Assembly: GCA_943372215.1 (NCBI GenBank)
Contig: CALRXU020000001.1
Location: forward strand, 248,001 to 312,000
Reading direction: 5' to 3'
From: UBA6183 sp943372215
GTDB lineage: Bacteria > Bacteroidota > Bacteroidia > UKL13-3
Length of the DNA: 64,000 nucleotides
Numbering within the stretch: position 1 is the first letter of the stretch; each line of letters begins with the position of its first letter. A program made the position numbers and the translations under genes. The notes under the pieces were generated by a model, which had not been told where the DNA came from, did no database searches, and worked only from the letters and a program-made list of their open reading frames with translations. Shown in pieces: positions 52,127 to 59,917 of this stretch.

Positions 52127-52727
52127 TTCCTACAAATACATTGACCCTGAATACACTTATACTGACCCTGATTCAGGAATATTAAGGAATTTACAGGATA
52201 TTAAAGACCCCGATGTATTACTTTTTCTCGAAAGTGGAGCTGTTACAAAGAGACTACAAGAACTTTATAATAACCCTATTAAAATTACAGGAATTGATAG
52301 CCTATTCTTAATTCATAAATATCTATTTCAAGACATCTACATTTGGGCAGGAAAGAAAAGAACTGTAGAAATTAGTAAAGATGGTAAACAATTTTTTCCC
52401 ACTATTCATTTTGACAATGCTTATAGATATATTGACACTTTAGTAGTTGAATTCAAAGAGACTCCAGAGAATAACAAAAAACATTTAGCTGAGAAGTTAG
52501 CTCACATATTAGATCATGTAAATTACCTACACCCATTTAGAGAAGGAAATGGACAAACACAAAGAGAATTTTTAAGATTGTTAGCAGCGGAAAAGGGATT
52601 AAACTTAAATCTTAACCCACCAGACAATAGAAATGTTTACGAAAGGTATATGAAGGGAACAATTCAGAGTGATATTCCAACTTTAACTGAATTGATTTTT
52701 GAACTTATAAACAGTGCTTTAGGATAA
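52119..52727 (+). CDS. Fic/DOC family toxin (AMP transferase)
   Basis: 202 residues from ATG 52119, chosen over TTG 52101 because it gives the usual overlap with the antitoxin. The Fic core motif is HPFREGNGQTQR near residue 140: catalytic His, anion-binding GNG and final Arg are present, but the Arg that normally follows GNG is Gln. The flap region (IWAGKKRTVEISKDGKQFFP near residue 79) is intact. Fic toxins transfer AMP to target proteins such as topoisomerases, blocking growth until the antitoxin binds. The Gln could alter ATP handling. Confidence 0.88.
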   Translation: MSDSYKYIDPEYTYTDPDSGILRNLQDIKDPDVLLFLESGAVTKRLQELYNNPIKITGIDSLFLIHKYLFQDIYIWAGKKRTVEISKDGKQFFPTIHFDNAYRYIDTLVVEFKETPENNKKHLAEKLAHILDHVNYLHPFREGNGQTQREFLRLLAAEKGLNLNLNPPDNRNVYERYMKGTIQSDIPTLTELIFELINSALG

Positions 52728-52750
52728 AAGAACTGTCCATAACATCGGCC

Positions 52751-52969
52751 TTAGCGTCTCCCTTAGCTCACTTGCATCCCGCAAGCGGGAGAAGTCTTAC
52801 CATACTGGTAAATCCTACTTGCTACCGCATGCTATAGCAAAAAGCCAATTTTAAACTCCCCACTTTTTATAAATCATTATTCTATTAATTTTTTATGCTT
52901 TCGCCATTTGGCCTAAAAATAACCTATTTTTGCGGTGCAAAACGTGGTTTTTAGACGGGTTGACGTGAT
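52751..52969 (+). repeat. Mosaic repeat, segments A-C-D, with promoter element
   Basis: Segment A (TCACTTGCATCCCGCAAGCG) at 52751-52796, with the palindrome CCCGCAAGCGGG, joins segment C at 52852-52913 and D at 52912-52969 (TATTTTTG at 52925-52932, GTTTTTAGACGGGTTGACGT). It combines the A of the B-type copies with the C of the other type, showing that segments are exchanged. It precedes the DJ-1/PfpI gene. Confidence 0.85.
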
Positions 52970-53006
52970 GTAACCTTATAAGGACAATAAAACAGCTTAT
53001 TATAAA

Positions 53007-53585
53007 ATGAAAAAAGCAGTAATAGTAACATTTGACAAGTTTACAGACATTGATGTTTTTTTAGCTTGGGACTTGCTTAACCGGGTTAAATTTCGTGACA
53101 AAGCATTTGAAGTAAAAATTGTTGGGACAGCAACGAGCCATCAATCTGTATGTGGACTTGACCTAAAAACTCATGGACTTATTGAAGAATGCAATGATGC
53201 GGACTTGGTATTTTTTGGCAGTGGACCAGGGACAAGAAACGTTATCAAAGATGAAGTTTACTTAAAACGCTTTAACCTTGACCCAAGCCGCCAAATTATT
53301 TGTTCGATGTGCTCGGGTGCTTTAATCATTGCAGCCCTTGGCCATCTTACTGGACTTTCAGCAACAACTTATCCAACTGCATTTGAAGCTTTAAAAAATT
53401 ATGGGGTTGACTTTCTTGAAGACAAACATTTGGTAACACATGGAAATATTGGGACAGCAGCAGGTTGCCTAGCAGCAGTTGATTTAGTGGGTTGGGCAAT
53501 TGAAAAACTTTACGACAATAAAGTAAGAGAAGACGTTATTGCTTCTGTTTTACCCATTGGACAAGGACAGGTATGTATTTATTAG
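53007..53585 (+). CDS. DJ-1/PfpI family protein
   Basis: A 192-residue DJ-1/PfpI domain protein. The nucleophile elbow is RQIICSMCSGALIIAALGHL near residue 93, with Cys in the usual place (MCSGA). VFFGSGPGTRNV near residue 70 and TYPTAFEALKNYGVDFLED near residue 122 match the amidase-like branch related to isonitrile hydratase and the sensor domains of AraC regulators. No HTH is attached. The downstream gene encodes a Crp/Fnr regulator 25 bp away, so the two probably form a small operon driven by the upstream repeat promoter. Substrate unknown. Confidence 0.86.
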   Translation: MKKAVIVTFDKFTDIDVFLAWDLLNRVKFRDKAFEVKIVGTATSHQSVCGLDLKTHGLIEECNDADLVFFGSGPGTRNVIKDEVYLKRFNLDPSRQIICSMCSGALIIAALGHLTGLSATTYPTAFEALKNYGVDFLEDKHLVTHGNIGTAAGCLAAVDLVGWAIEKLYDNKVREDVIASVLPIGQGQVCIY

Positions 53586-53610
53586 CAGACAAAAGGAAGG
53601 CTACCTAACA

Positions 53611-54189
53611 ATGCAAGACATACTATTTGACTTTATCGCAAAATACATTTCTTTAACGGAAGAGGAGAAGAATGCCATTGTTTCTTTGGACATATTTCAC
53701 TCCGTAAAAAAAGGAACAATTTTGCTCAAAGAAGGACAAAAATCAGACGAAAGTTACTTTGTGCTTAAAGGCTGTATTCGGGTTTATTACATCAAAGACG
53801 GAGAAGAAAAAACAACAGCTTTCTATACAGAAATGGATGCTTTAACACCTCATTGCGTTGTAAATAAAGCCCCTGCTGATTATTTCATCAGTTGTGTTGA
53901 AGACAGTATTCTTCTGATTTCAACTGCTGATATGGGAGTAGAAATCAACACCAAATTTCCAAAGTTTGACATCATGTGTAGAATGTTGTCGGAAGAATTG
54001 TTAGCCCAAAAACAAATAGAGTTTGACGAGTTTAAGACATCATCACCTGAACAACGGTACTTGAACTTATTACAAAATAAACCTACCCTTATCCAGCGTG
54101 TGCCACAACATCAATTAGCAAGTTATCTCGGTATAACACCACAATCATTAAGCCGGTTAAGGGCAAGAATCCAAGAAAAAAAGGGCTAA
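53611..54189 (+). CDS. Crp/Fnr family transcriptional regulator
   Basis: 192 residues from ATG 53611; the in-frame start at 53539 overlaps the previous gene and adds an unrelated leader. The cyclic-nucleotide-binding-type beta-barrel (LLKEGQKSDESYFVLKGCIR near residue 36) precedes a C-terminal winged helix with PQHQLASYLGITPQSLSRLR near residue 168. No Cys cluster typical of FNR is present. The next two genes share a 29-bp sequence at their promoters, which could be its operator, though that is inference. Confidence 0.88.
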   Translation: MQDILFDFIAKYISLTEEEKNAIVSLDIFHSVKKGTILLKEGQKSDESYFVLKGCIRVYYIKDGEEKTTAFYTEMDALTPHCVVNKAPADYFISCVEDSILLISTADMGVEINTKFPKFDIMCRMLSEELLAQKQIEFDEFKTSSPEQRYLNLLQNKPTLIQRVPQHQLASYLGITPQSLSRLRARIQEKKG

Positions 54190-54229
54190 ACCGCATTTCT
54201 TAACTTAAGTGAAGGGTTTTAAGTTTAGT

Positions 54230-54258
54230 GCCAATCTACTTTTGCAGTATCATTTAAC
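54230..54258 (+). promoter_or_regulatory. Shared 29-bp promoter region, copy 1
   Basis: GCCAATCTACTTTTGCAGTA and the next nine bases include TACTTTTG (TAnnTTTG) at 54237-54244. The block recurs with two mismatches at 54689-54717. It lies 22 bp before the DUF6567 start. Confidence 0.65.
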
Positions 54259-54280
54259 TTATAAATAAATCACTACTGTT

Positions 54281-54652
54281 ATGAAAAAAATTGGCATTTA
54301 TTCCGCGTTGTTATGGCTACTTGCATCTGTTAGTTCATGTGGCGTCAGCACGGCCTTTATTACCAGTCACAACCAAAACGCCACTGAGGTACACTTAAGT
54401 CAGAACAACTTCAAAGTAATTGATCAGGTAAGTGGAAGTTCAGAGACGTCTTATGTATTGGCAATTGGAGGTAAAAAGCAAAAACAACTGTACGAAAATG
54501 CCTATTCAATGATGTTGAAAAAAGCCAACTTGATGAATGGTTCAAAAGCCATTATTAACGTAATAACAGAGGAACACTTCAGTGGTTTTGCTCCTTTCTT
54601 TGTAAGAAGAACGATAACGGTGAGTGCCCAAGTCATTGAATTTACAAGGTAG
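54281..54652 (+). CDS. DUF6567 family lipoprotein
   Basis: A 123-residue lipoprotein: signal ending in LASVSSC (Cys20), then VHLSQNNFKVIDQVSGSSET near residue 37 and ALIINV-like KAIINVITEEHFSG near residue 89, ending RRTITVSAQVIEF. This pattern matches DUF6567, a common Bacteroidota lipoprotein family without known function. Preceded by the first copy of the 29-bp shared promoter block. Confidence 0.78.
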   Translation: MKKIGIYSALLWLLASVSSCGVSTAFITSHNQNATEVHLSQNNFKVIDQVSGSSETSYVLAIGGKKQKQLYENAYSMMLKKANLMNGSKAIINVITEEHFSGFAPFFVRRTITVSAQVIEFTR

Positions 54653-54688
54653 ATTCAAAGGAATGGGCTGGGTATTTCATTGTATCTC

Positions 54689-54717
54689 GCCAATCTACTT
54701 TTGCCGTATCGTTTAAC
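54689..54717 (+). promoter_or_regulatory. Shared 29-bp promoter region, copy 2
   Basis: GCCAATCTACTTTTGCCGTA and the next nine bases match copy 1 at 27 of 29 positions. TACTTTTG lies at 54696-54703. The block ends 15 bp before the start at 54733. Confidence 0.65.
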
Positions 54718-54732
54718 ATAAAAACTAAGGAT

Positions 54733-55356
54733 ATGAAAAAGAAAATTTTCTTCATTGGTTTTGTCTTAATGATGACAAACACAATACAACTGAAAGCGCA
54801 ATATGCTAAAAATGACACAACTTACAAACGATGTTTCGTTGGTAGTACCTTATTTTTATTGGGTAATTTCGATAATGTAAACCCACCAGGCTTTGCTCAA
54901 ATCAATTTAGGTTATCGAATTACGGGAAAAGATGTAATTTCACTTGAACTCGTTACTTGGAAACATTCTTGGCCACTTGGAATTAACCCATTTTATAACA
55001 AAGCTTATGGAACACCAGCAGAGAAATTTCCGGGAAACATTAGAGAATATGGATTTGGTGTAGCCTATCAAAGATATCTTTGGAAAGGTTTATATACAGC
55101 AGTACATGCACAGGCTATGTGGCAAACGTTTAAGGATAAAACTGGTAAGAAGGTAGGTAATGGTTTCAATATATTCAACACTTATCGAATCGGCTACCAT
55201 GTTAAACTATTTAAGGATAGGTTTTTTATAGAACCATCACTTGGGATTGCCGGCCGGCCTTATCACACTAAAATGCCTGATGGTTTTAAGCAAAAAGATG
55301 ACAAGTGGCCAAAATGGACACCTGAACCTGGGCTACACATTGGCTATAATTTTTAA
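54733..55356 (+). CDS. Secreted or outer-membrane protein of unknown function
   Basis: A 207-residue protein with a signal peptide (MKKKIFFIGFVLMMTNTIQL, then KAQ). The mature part alternates aromatic and polar residues (FAQINLGYRITGKDVISLEL near residue 54; YGFGVAYQRYLWKGLYTAVH near residue 106; FFIEPSLGIAGRPYHT near residue 164) and ends in HIGYNF. That pattern and the terminal Phe suggest a small outer-membrane beta-barrel. No named family recognised. The gene shares its promoter block with the DUF6567 gene and is 12 bp upstream of a DUF6326 gene. Confidence 0.72.
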   Translation: MKKKIFFIGFVLMMTNTIQLKAQYAKNDTTYKRCFVGSTLFLLGNFDNVNPPGFAQINLGYRITGKDVISLELVTWKHSWPLGINPFYNKAYGTPAEKFPGNIREYGFGVAYQRYLWKGLYTAVHAQAMWQTFKDKTGKKVGNGFNIFNTYRIGYHVKLFKDRFFIEPSLGIAGRPYHTKMPDGFKQKDDKWPKWTPEPGLHIGYNF

Positions 55357-55368
55357 TCGATAATTATT

Positions 55369-55800
55369 ATGAATGCACAAAAAACAACACAAAATGCACT
55401 AGAAGACATTAAAGTTAGTTTGAAAGTAAAGCTTGCTGCATTATGGGCTAGCTTTATGTTTCTTTATATCTATGTTGACTATTTCCACTTATATATGCCT
55501 GGTACGCTAAAAGATATGTTAGCAGGCAAGGTATTTGTATTTGATATTACGCAGGAGTTTATTTTCATAGCACTTTTTTTGGCTACCATTCCGATGTTGA
55601 TGATTTTCCTTTCAGTGGCTTTGCCGGCTAAAACAAATCGCCTGACAAACATTATCGTGGCCATAGTGCTTATTCCTTACATGTTGTTTAATTTGGTAGG
55701 AGAAGCTTGGGTGCACATGTATTTTGCCGCAGTTGTAGAAGTCGTTCTTCTGTGTTTAATTATCCGTTATGCATGGAAATGGCCTCGCATAGAAGCATAA
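55369..55800 (+). CDS. DUF6326 family membrane protein
   Basis: A 143-residue protein with four hydrophobic helices. The opening KVKLAALWASFMFLYIYVDY near residue 18, FHLYMPGTLKDMLAGKV and ITQEFIFIALFLATIPMLMI near residue 59 fit DUF6326, a small integral membrane family of unknown function. It probably lies in one transcript with the upstream barrel-like protein. Confidence 0.78.
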   Translation: MNAQKTTQNALEDIKVSLKVKLAALWASFMFLYIYVDYFHLYMPGTLKDMLAGKVFVFDITQEFIFIALFLATIPMLMIFLSVALPAKTNRLTNIIVAIVLIPYMLFNLVGEAWVHMYFAAVVEVVLLCLIIRYAWKWPRIEA

Positions 55801-55878
55801 AAAAACTGATGGATACCAGCGTTGCTAAATATTGGCCACAAAAAAGCGACTGATATTATCTTTTACAGAGAACACCAA

Positions 55879-56289
55879 ATGAAACATCCTATCCGAAACA
55901 TCGAGGATTATTTTTCAAAAAAACCAAGTACACTTTTCCTTCTTGATGGCTTGGGTGCAGCATTGACAACACTTTCCTTGTTTTTTGTTTTAAGACGTTA
56001 CTATGATTATGTTGGCATGCCAGCCAACACTCTGTCATACTTATCAGCAATTGGTTTGGTTTATTGTGCTTATTCGATGTCGTGTTACTTTTTACTTAAA
56101 GGCCGTTGGACAATATATTTAAGAATAATAGGCGTAAGCAACTTTTTGTATTGTATTTTGACAATGACGTTGTTATATCTTTATTACAACGAATTAACAC
56201 ATTTGGGGTTAACTTATTTTTCTGTTGAAATTCTTACTATACTGCTGTTAGCGTACCTAGAGTTAAGCGTAGCAAATAGATTAAGGTAA
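55879..56289 (+). CDS. Four-helix membrane protein, unknown function
   Basis: 136 residues from ATG 55879; the in-frame TTG at 55822 adds a leader without support. Four hydrophobic segments are visible (about residues 18-37, 46-68, 76-98 and 104-128), starting with TLFLLDGLGAALTTLSLFFV. A similar arrangement is common in uncharacterised Bacteroidota membrane proteins. It ends the accessory region and is followed by a convergent terminator. Confidence 0.65.
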   Translation: MKHPIRNIEDYFSKKPSTLFLLDGLGAALTTLSLFFVLRRYYDYVGMPANTLSYLSAIGLVYCAYSMSCYFLLKGRWTIYLRIIGVSNFLYCILTMTLLYLYYNELTHLGLTYFSVEILTILLLAYLELSVANRLR

Positions 56290-56390
56290 TAACAGGCCTA
56301 AAAATGGGTCATCCTTTGCACCGAATAACAGCATTAAACATCGGACAACCGTTGCAATAAATGTTAAACGTAATGCCAGGCATTAAAGTA

Positions 56391-56424
56391 AAAAAGCCAC
56401 CTTGTATTACAAAGTGGCTTTTTG
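56391..56424. terminator. Bidirectional hairpin terminator
   Basis: AAAAAGCCAC at 56391-56400 pairs with GTGGCTTTTT at 56414-56423, and the inner TTGTA/TACAA extends the stem. It separates the accessory genes (+) from the transketolase operon (-) and can stop transcription from both sides. Confidence 0.88.
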
Positions 56425-56442
56425 TTTATTGGTAGTTCTTTA

Positions 56443-57396
56443 TTATTTCCTGCTCAATACACGCTCTACAGCAGCTACAATGTGTTCGCTATCCAATCCG
56501 TACTTTTTCATCAATTCATCAGGAGTACCGCTTTCGCCAAAGCTATCGTTTACCGCAACCATTTCCACAGGAGTAGGCAACTCACGCGCCAACAACTGGC
56601 AAATGCTATCGCCTAAGCCACCATTCATCTGGTGCTCTTCAGCTGTTACCACCGCACGGGTTTTACGCACACTGGCCAATACCGCTTCTGCATCAAGCGG
56701 CTTAATGGTGTGGATGTTAATTAACTCCACACTAATACCTTTGGCAGCCAATACATGACCTGCTTCAATGGCCTTCCATACCAAATGTCCGGTAGCAAAA
56801 ATGCTTACATCAGCACCTTCATTCAGCATTAAGGCTTTGCCTATTTCAAATTTATCAGTGGCACTGGTAAAGTTAGGCACTGCAGGGCGACCAAAACGCA
56901 AATAAACCGGGCCTTCATGCTCGGCAATGGCAATGGTGGCTGCTTTGGTTTGGTTGTAATCGCAAGGATTAATCACCACCATATTGGGCAACATTTTCAT
57001 CAACCCAATATCTTCCAATATTTGGTGCGTGGCACCATCTTCGCCCAAAGTAACTCCCGCATGTGAGGCACATATTTTTACATTTTTGCCGGAATAAGCC
57101 ACACTCTGGCGGATTTGATCATACACCCGACCTGTACTGAAATTAGCAAAAGTACCTGTAAATGGAATCTTCTCGCCAATGGCCAAACCTGCTGCCAAAC
57201 CAATCATATTGGCTTCGGCAATGCCCACTTGAAAAAACCGTTCAGGATGGTCTTTTTGGAAGGCATCCATTTTTAACGAGCCAGTTAAATCGGCACAAAG
57301 GGCCACTACATTGGGATTGCTTTTTCCCAGTTCACTTAATCCTGCTCCAAAACCTGAGCGGGTATCTTTTACGTTTTGTATGTCGAATGTTTTCAT
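56443..57396 (-). CDS. Transketolase C-terminal subunit
   Basis: A 317-residue protein covering the pyrimidine-binding and C-terminal domains of transketolase, as in the split form found in many Bacteroidota and archaea. LCADLTGSLKMDAFQKDHPE near residue 33 and FQVGIAEANMIGLAAGLAIG near residue 55 hold the catalytic Glu contact to thiamine diphosphate. ASHAGVTLGEDGATHQ near residue 110 and the final VTAEEHQMNGGLGD near residue 250 follow. It needs the N-terminal half encoded at 58807-59652. It lies 25 bp downstream of the VWA gene that separates the two halves. Confidence 0.93.
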   Translation of the reverse strand: MKTFDIQNVKDTRSGFGAGLSELGKSNPNVVALCADLTGSLKMDAFQKDHPERFFQVGIAEANMIGLAAGLAIGEKIPFTGTFANFSTGRVYDQIRQSVAYSGKNVKICASHAGVTLGEDGATHQILEDIGLMKMLPNMVVINPCDYNQTKAATIAIAEHEGPVYLRFGRPAVPNFTSATDKFEIGKALMLNEGADVSIFATGHLVWKAIEAGHVLAAKGISVELINIHTIKPLDAEAVLASVRKTRAVVTAEEHQMNGGLGDSICQLLARELPTPVEMVAVNDSFGESGTPDELMKKYGLDSEHIVAAVERVLSRK

Positions 57397-57420
57397 GTGA
57401 TGTATGACAAAAATGTTCGG

Positions 57421-58794
57421 TTAGTTTAAATTAAAATTAGTGGATAAGCCAGAGTTGATCATAAACTCTCGCTCAAATGTTTGAATACTTTTGGTAGATA
57501 AACGCGCCCTGTAAATAATTTTATATTTACCTGGTTGCATAACAATGTTGTGCGTTTTGTTTTCTTGTGGCAGCCTCGCCACCCAAACCAATTCATTCCG
57601 ATTCATTTGGTAAATATCTGCAATATACTGTTGGCTAAAGGCAGAAATATTTAAACGCCCAGGCTGCGCCATTTCAATGGTTGTGGTGGTATTTTGATCT
57701 ACACTTACATCCTTAAACAATTGCCTTGGCAGTGTTAACACTTCCAAATCATATTTACCAACCAAATACCGTTCACTTGTATTGGCATTTTGCAGGTGAA
57801 GCGTGTTCATGGTTCCTTTGCTACGCACAATACATTTTAAATCTGCATAGTTGGTGATGCCACTGATTTTTAATGTAAGATTTCCTTGTGGCGCATCAAC
57901 TGCAATAATATTATGCCTGCCTGGTGTAAGTTCAATGCCTCTCTTCTCTACAGGAGGAATGGTATGCACCACCATGCGGTACTTAAATATAGGATCCAAC
58001 AAAATGGTATCAGGCAATCCGCGCTCATTCATGGTATGGATAAAATTGCTTACCAATTGTCCGCTGTGTTCATCATAAAAACTCATGTTCACATTGGTTT
58101 CTGTTGGCTTTAAGTTTAAATCCAATAAATTCACTTGGGCCGTGGTGCTGTTTAAAGCTTGGGTAATCACCACATTCAATACATTGTTAAAGCTGGTCTC
58201 TGTGTTGGCATCATAATAACGGCCTACACATTCAAATGCTTTTCTAAAATCTTCTGTACTACCCAACCCTATAATAAAGGGACGCAATACCACACCTTGG
58301 CTTTGTAAAGCCTCACTTACAGCGCAAGGATCTCCCTCACACTCCTCAATACCATCCGTAATTAAAATAATAATATTGCGCACGCCTTGCTCTTTCGGAA
58401 AATCATACGCGGCTTGTTGCAAAGAATAAGCAATCAACGTTGTTCCTTTGGGAACAATGTCTTTGATTTTATCTTTCATTTGGCGGTGGTTGCCATATTT
58501 AAAAGGCACTTCCAAACGGGTATCCTTGCAATTGTGCTCAGAAGGAGACGAAATGTGTCCGTAAACACGCAACCCAACCTGAACATCCTTGGCCTTTTCC
58601 AAGCTATCCACAATTTTACTCAGTAACCTTTTGGCCACATTAATGCGGATGTCCTTCTCCATGGTTGCATACATGCTGCCGCTGGCATCCAGCAAAAACA
58701 AGATGCGCGTTTTGGGCTTTACATAATTTTGCGACTGCGTTTCAACGGAGAAAAACAGTAACAACAATAAACAAGCTACAGCAGTATACTTCAT
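57421..58794 (-). CDS. Secreted von Willebrand A domain protein
   Basis: 457 residues from ATG 58794 (a TTG one codon earlier is ignored). A signal peptide (YTAVACLLLLLFFSVETQS) leads to a VWA domain with the MIDAS motif TRILFLLDASGSMYATMEKD near residue 30 (DxSxS) and IILITDGIEECEGDPC near residue 147. It resembles the CoxE/BatA-like metal-binding domain. The C-terminal half is beta-rich and may bind a surface partner. It lies between the two transketolase genes with gaps of 12 and 25 bp, so it is probably co-transcribed with them although nothing links the functions. Confidence 0.88.
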   Translation of the reverse strand: MKYTAVACLLLLLFFSVETQSQNYVKPKTRILFLLDASGSMYATMEKDIRINVAKRLLSKIVDSLEKAKDVQVGLRVYGHISSPSEHNCKDTRLEVPFKYGNHRQMKDKIKDIVPKGTTLIAYSLQQAAYDFPKEQGVRNIIILITDGIEECEGDPCAVSEALQSQGVVLRPFIIGLGSTEDFRKAFECVGRYYDANTETSFNNVLNVVITQALNSTTAQVNLLDLNLKPTETNVNMSFYDEHSGQLVSNFIHTMNERGLPDTILLDPIFKYRMVVHTIPPVEKRGIELTPGRHNIIAVDAPQGNLTLKISGITNYADLKCIVRSKGTMNTLHLQNANTSERYLVGKYDLEVLTLPRQLFKDVSVDQNTTTTIEMAQPGRLNISAFSQQYIADIYQMNRNELVWVARLPQENKTHNIVMQPGKYKIIYRARLSTKSIQTFEREFMINSGLSTNFNLN

Positions 58795-58806
58795 CAAATA
58801 AACAGG

Positions 58807-59652
58807 TTAATAATCAGCCAGTGTAGAAGGCAATTGTGCCAAGGCTTTCTCCAAATCCTGATCATTAGGAGCAATACCATGCCACTTGTGCGATCCCACC
58901 ATAAAATCAATAGGCTGTCCCATTTCTGTTTTCATCATAATAAAAATAGGCTTGCCTTTACCTGTTAACGATTTTGCTTGCTGCATCGTATCAATAATGT
59001 TTTGCATGTTGTGTCCATCCATGTGCAACACCTCCCATCCAAAAGCTTTCATTTTGGCTTCAATATCTGCACCAAGGCCCATAATATCCATGGTGCTGCC
59101 ATCAATTTGTTGCCCATTAAAATCAATGGTAACAATTAAATTATCCACTTTGTGATGAGCAGCAAACATAAATGCCTCCCAGTTTTGTCCTTCCTCTATT
59201 TCCCCATCACCCATTAAGGCATATACCAAATGCTTATCCCCATCCAACTTTTTGCCCAAGGCACAACCTGCCGCCACTGAAATACCTTGCCCCAACGAGC
59301 CTGAAGCTACCCGAATACCCGGTAAATGCTCGGCCGTGGCTGGATGCCCTTGCAAACGAGAATCCAACTTGCGGAATGTTTTTAGTTCTTCAACCGGGAA
59401 ATAACCAGCCCTTGCCAAAGTACTATAAAACACAGGCGAAATATGCCCGTTTGAAAGAAAAAACACATCTTCATTTTTACCACTCATTTTAAAATCAGGG
59501 TGGTGTTCCATCACTTGAAAATACATGGCGGTAAAAAAATCAGCACAACCCAATGAACCTCCTGGGTGGCCACTTTTGGCACCGTGTACCATGCGTAAAA
59601 TATCCCTGCGAATCTGTGCAGCTAAATTGTTCAATGTTGCGATATCTGTCAT
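58807..59652 (-). CDS. Transketolase N-terminal subunit
   Basis: A 281-residue thiamine-diphosphate-binding half of transketolase. HGAKSGHPGGSLGCADFFTA near residue 23 and GRASGSLGQGISVAAGCALG-type sequence near residue 115 are standard. The ThDP motif GDGEIEEGQNWEAFMFAAHH near residue 147 and ATIDFNGQQIDG-like block complete it. The enzyme moves two-carbon units between sugar phosphates in the pentose phosphate pathway. The C-terminal half is encoded by the last gene of the same minus-strand operon. Confidence 0.93.
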   Translation of the reverse strand: MTDIATLNNLAAQIRRDILRMVHGAKSGHPGGSLGCADFFTAMYFQVMEHHPDFKMSGKNEDVFFLSNGHISPVFYSTLARAGYFPVEELKTFRKLDSRLQGHPATAEHLPGIRVASGSLGQGISVAAGCALGKKLDGDKHLVYALMGDGEIEEGQNWEAFMFAAHHKVDNLIVTIDFNGQQIDGSTMDIMGLGADIEAKMKAFGWEVLHMDGHNMQNIIDTMQQAKSLTGKGKPIFIMMKTEMGQPIDFMVGSHKWHGIAPNDQDLEKALAQLPSTLADY

Positions 59653-59917
59653 TGTTTACTAAATTGATGTTGTTGTTTATGAACTAACAAACCCAAAACA
59701 GGATGCTAACAGATGCAAGATGAAAACCTTGTTTTGTCGGCCGAAAAAGCTAAACAACTGAATATAAGCTTTATAGTCTTGTTTTTGGCATGTTATGGCA
59801 TCAAAAGTAACAAATGCACCTCTTTTTTAGCATTTTTGTTTCCAACATTTTAACTACATTTTGTAAGCCGCCATTTACAAGCACTTGCAAGTATTTTAGG
59901 ATAAACACCTAACCAAC

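Noticed and set aside
47524..53006. Classical integron attC sites
   Set aside because: The repeats lack a consistent GTTRRRY/RYYYAAC core pair and no IntI-type integrase is seen in the window, so I describe them only as dispersed mosaic repeats.
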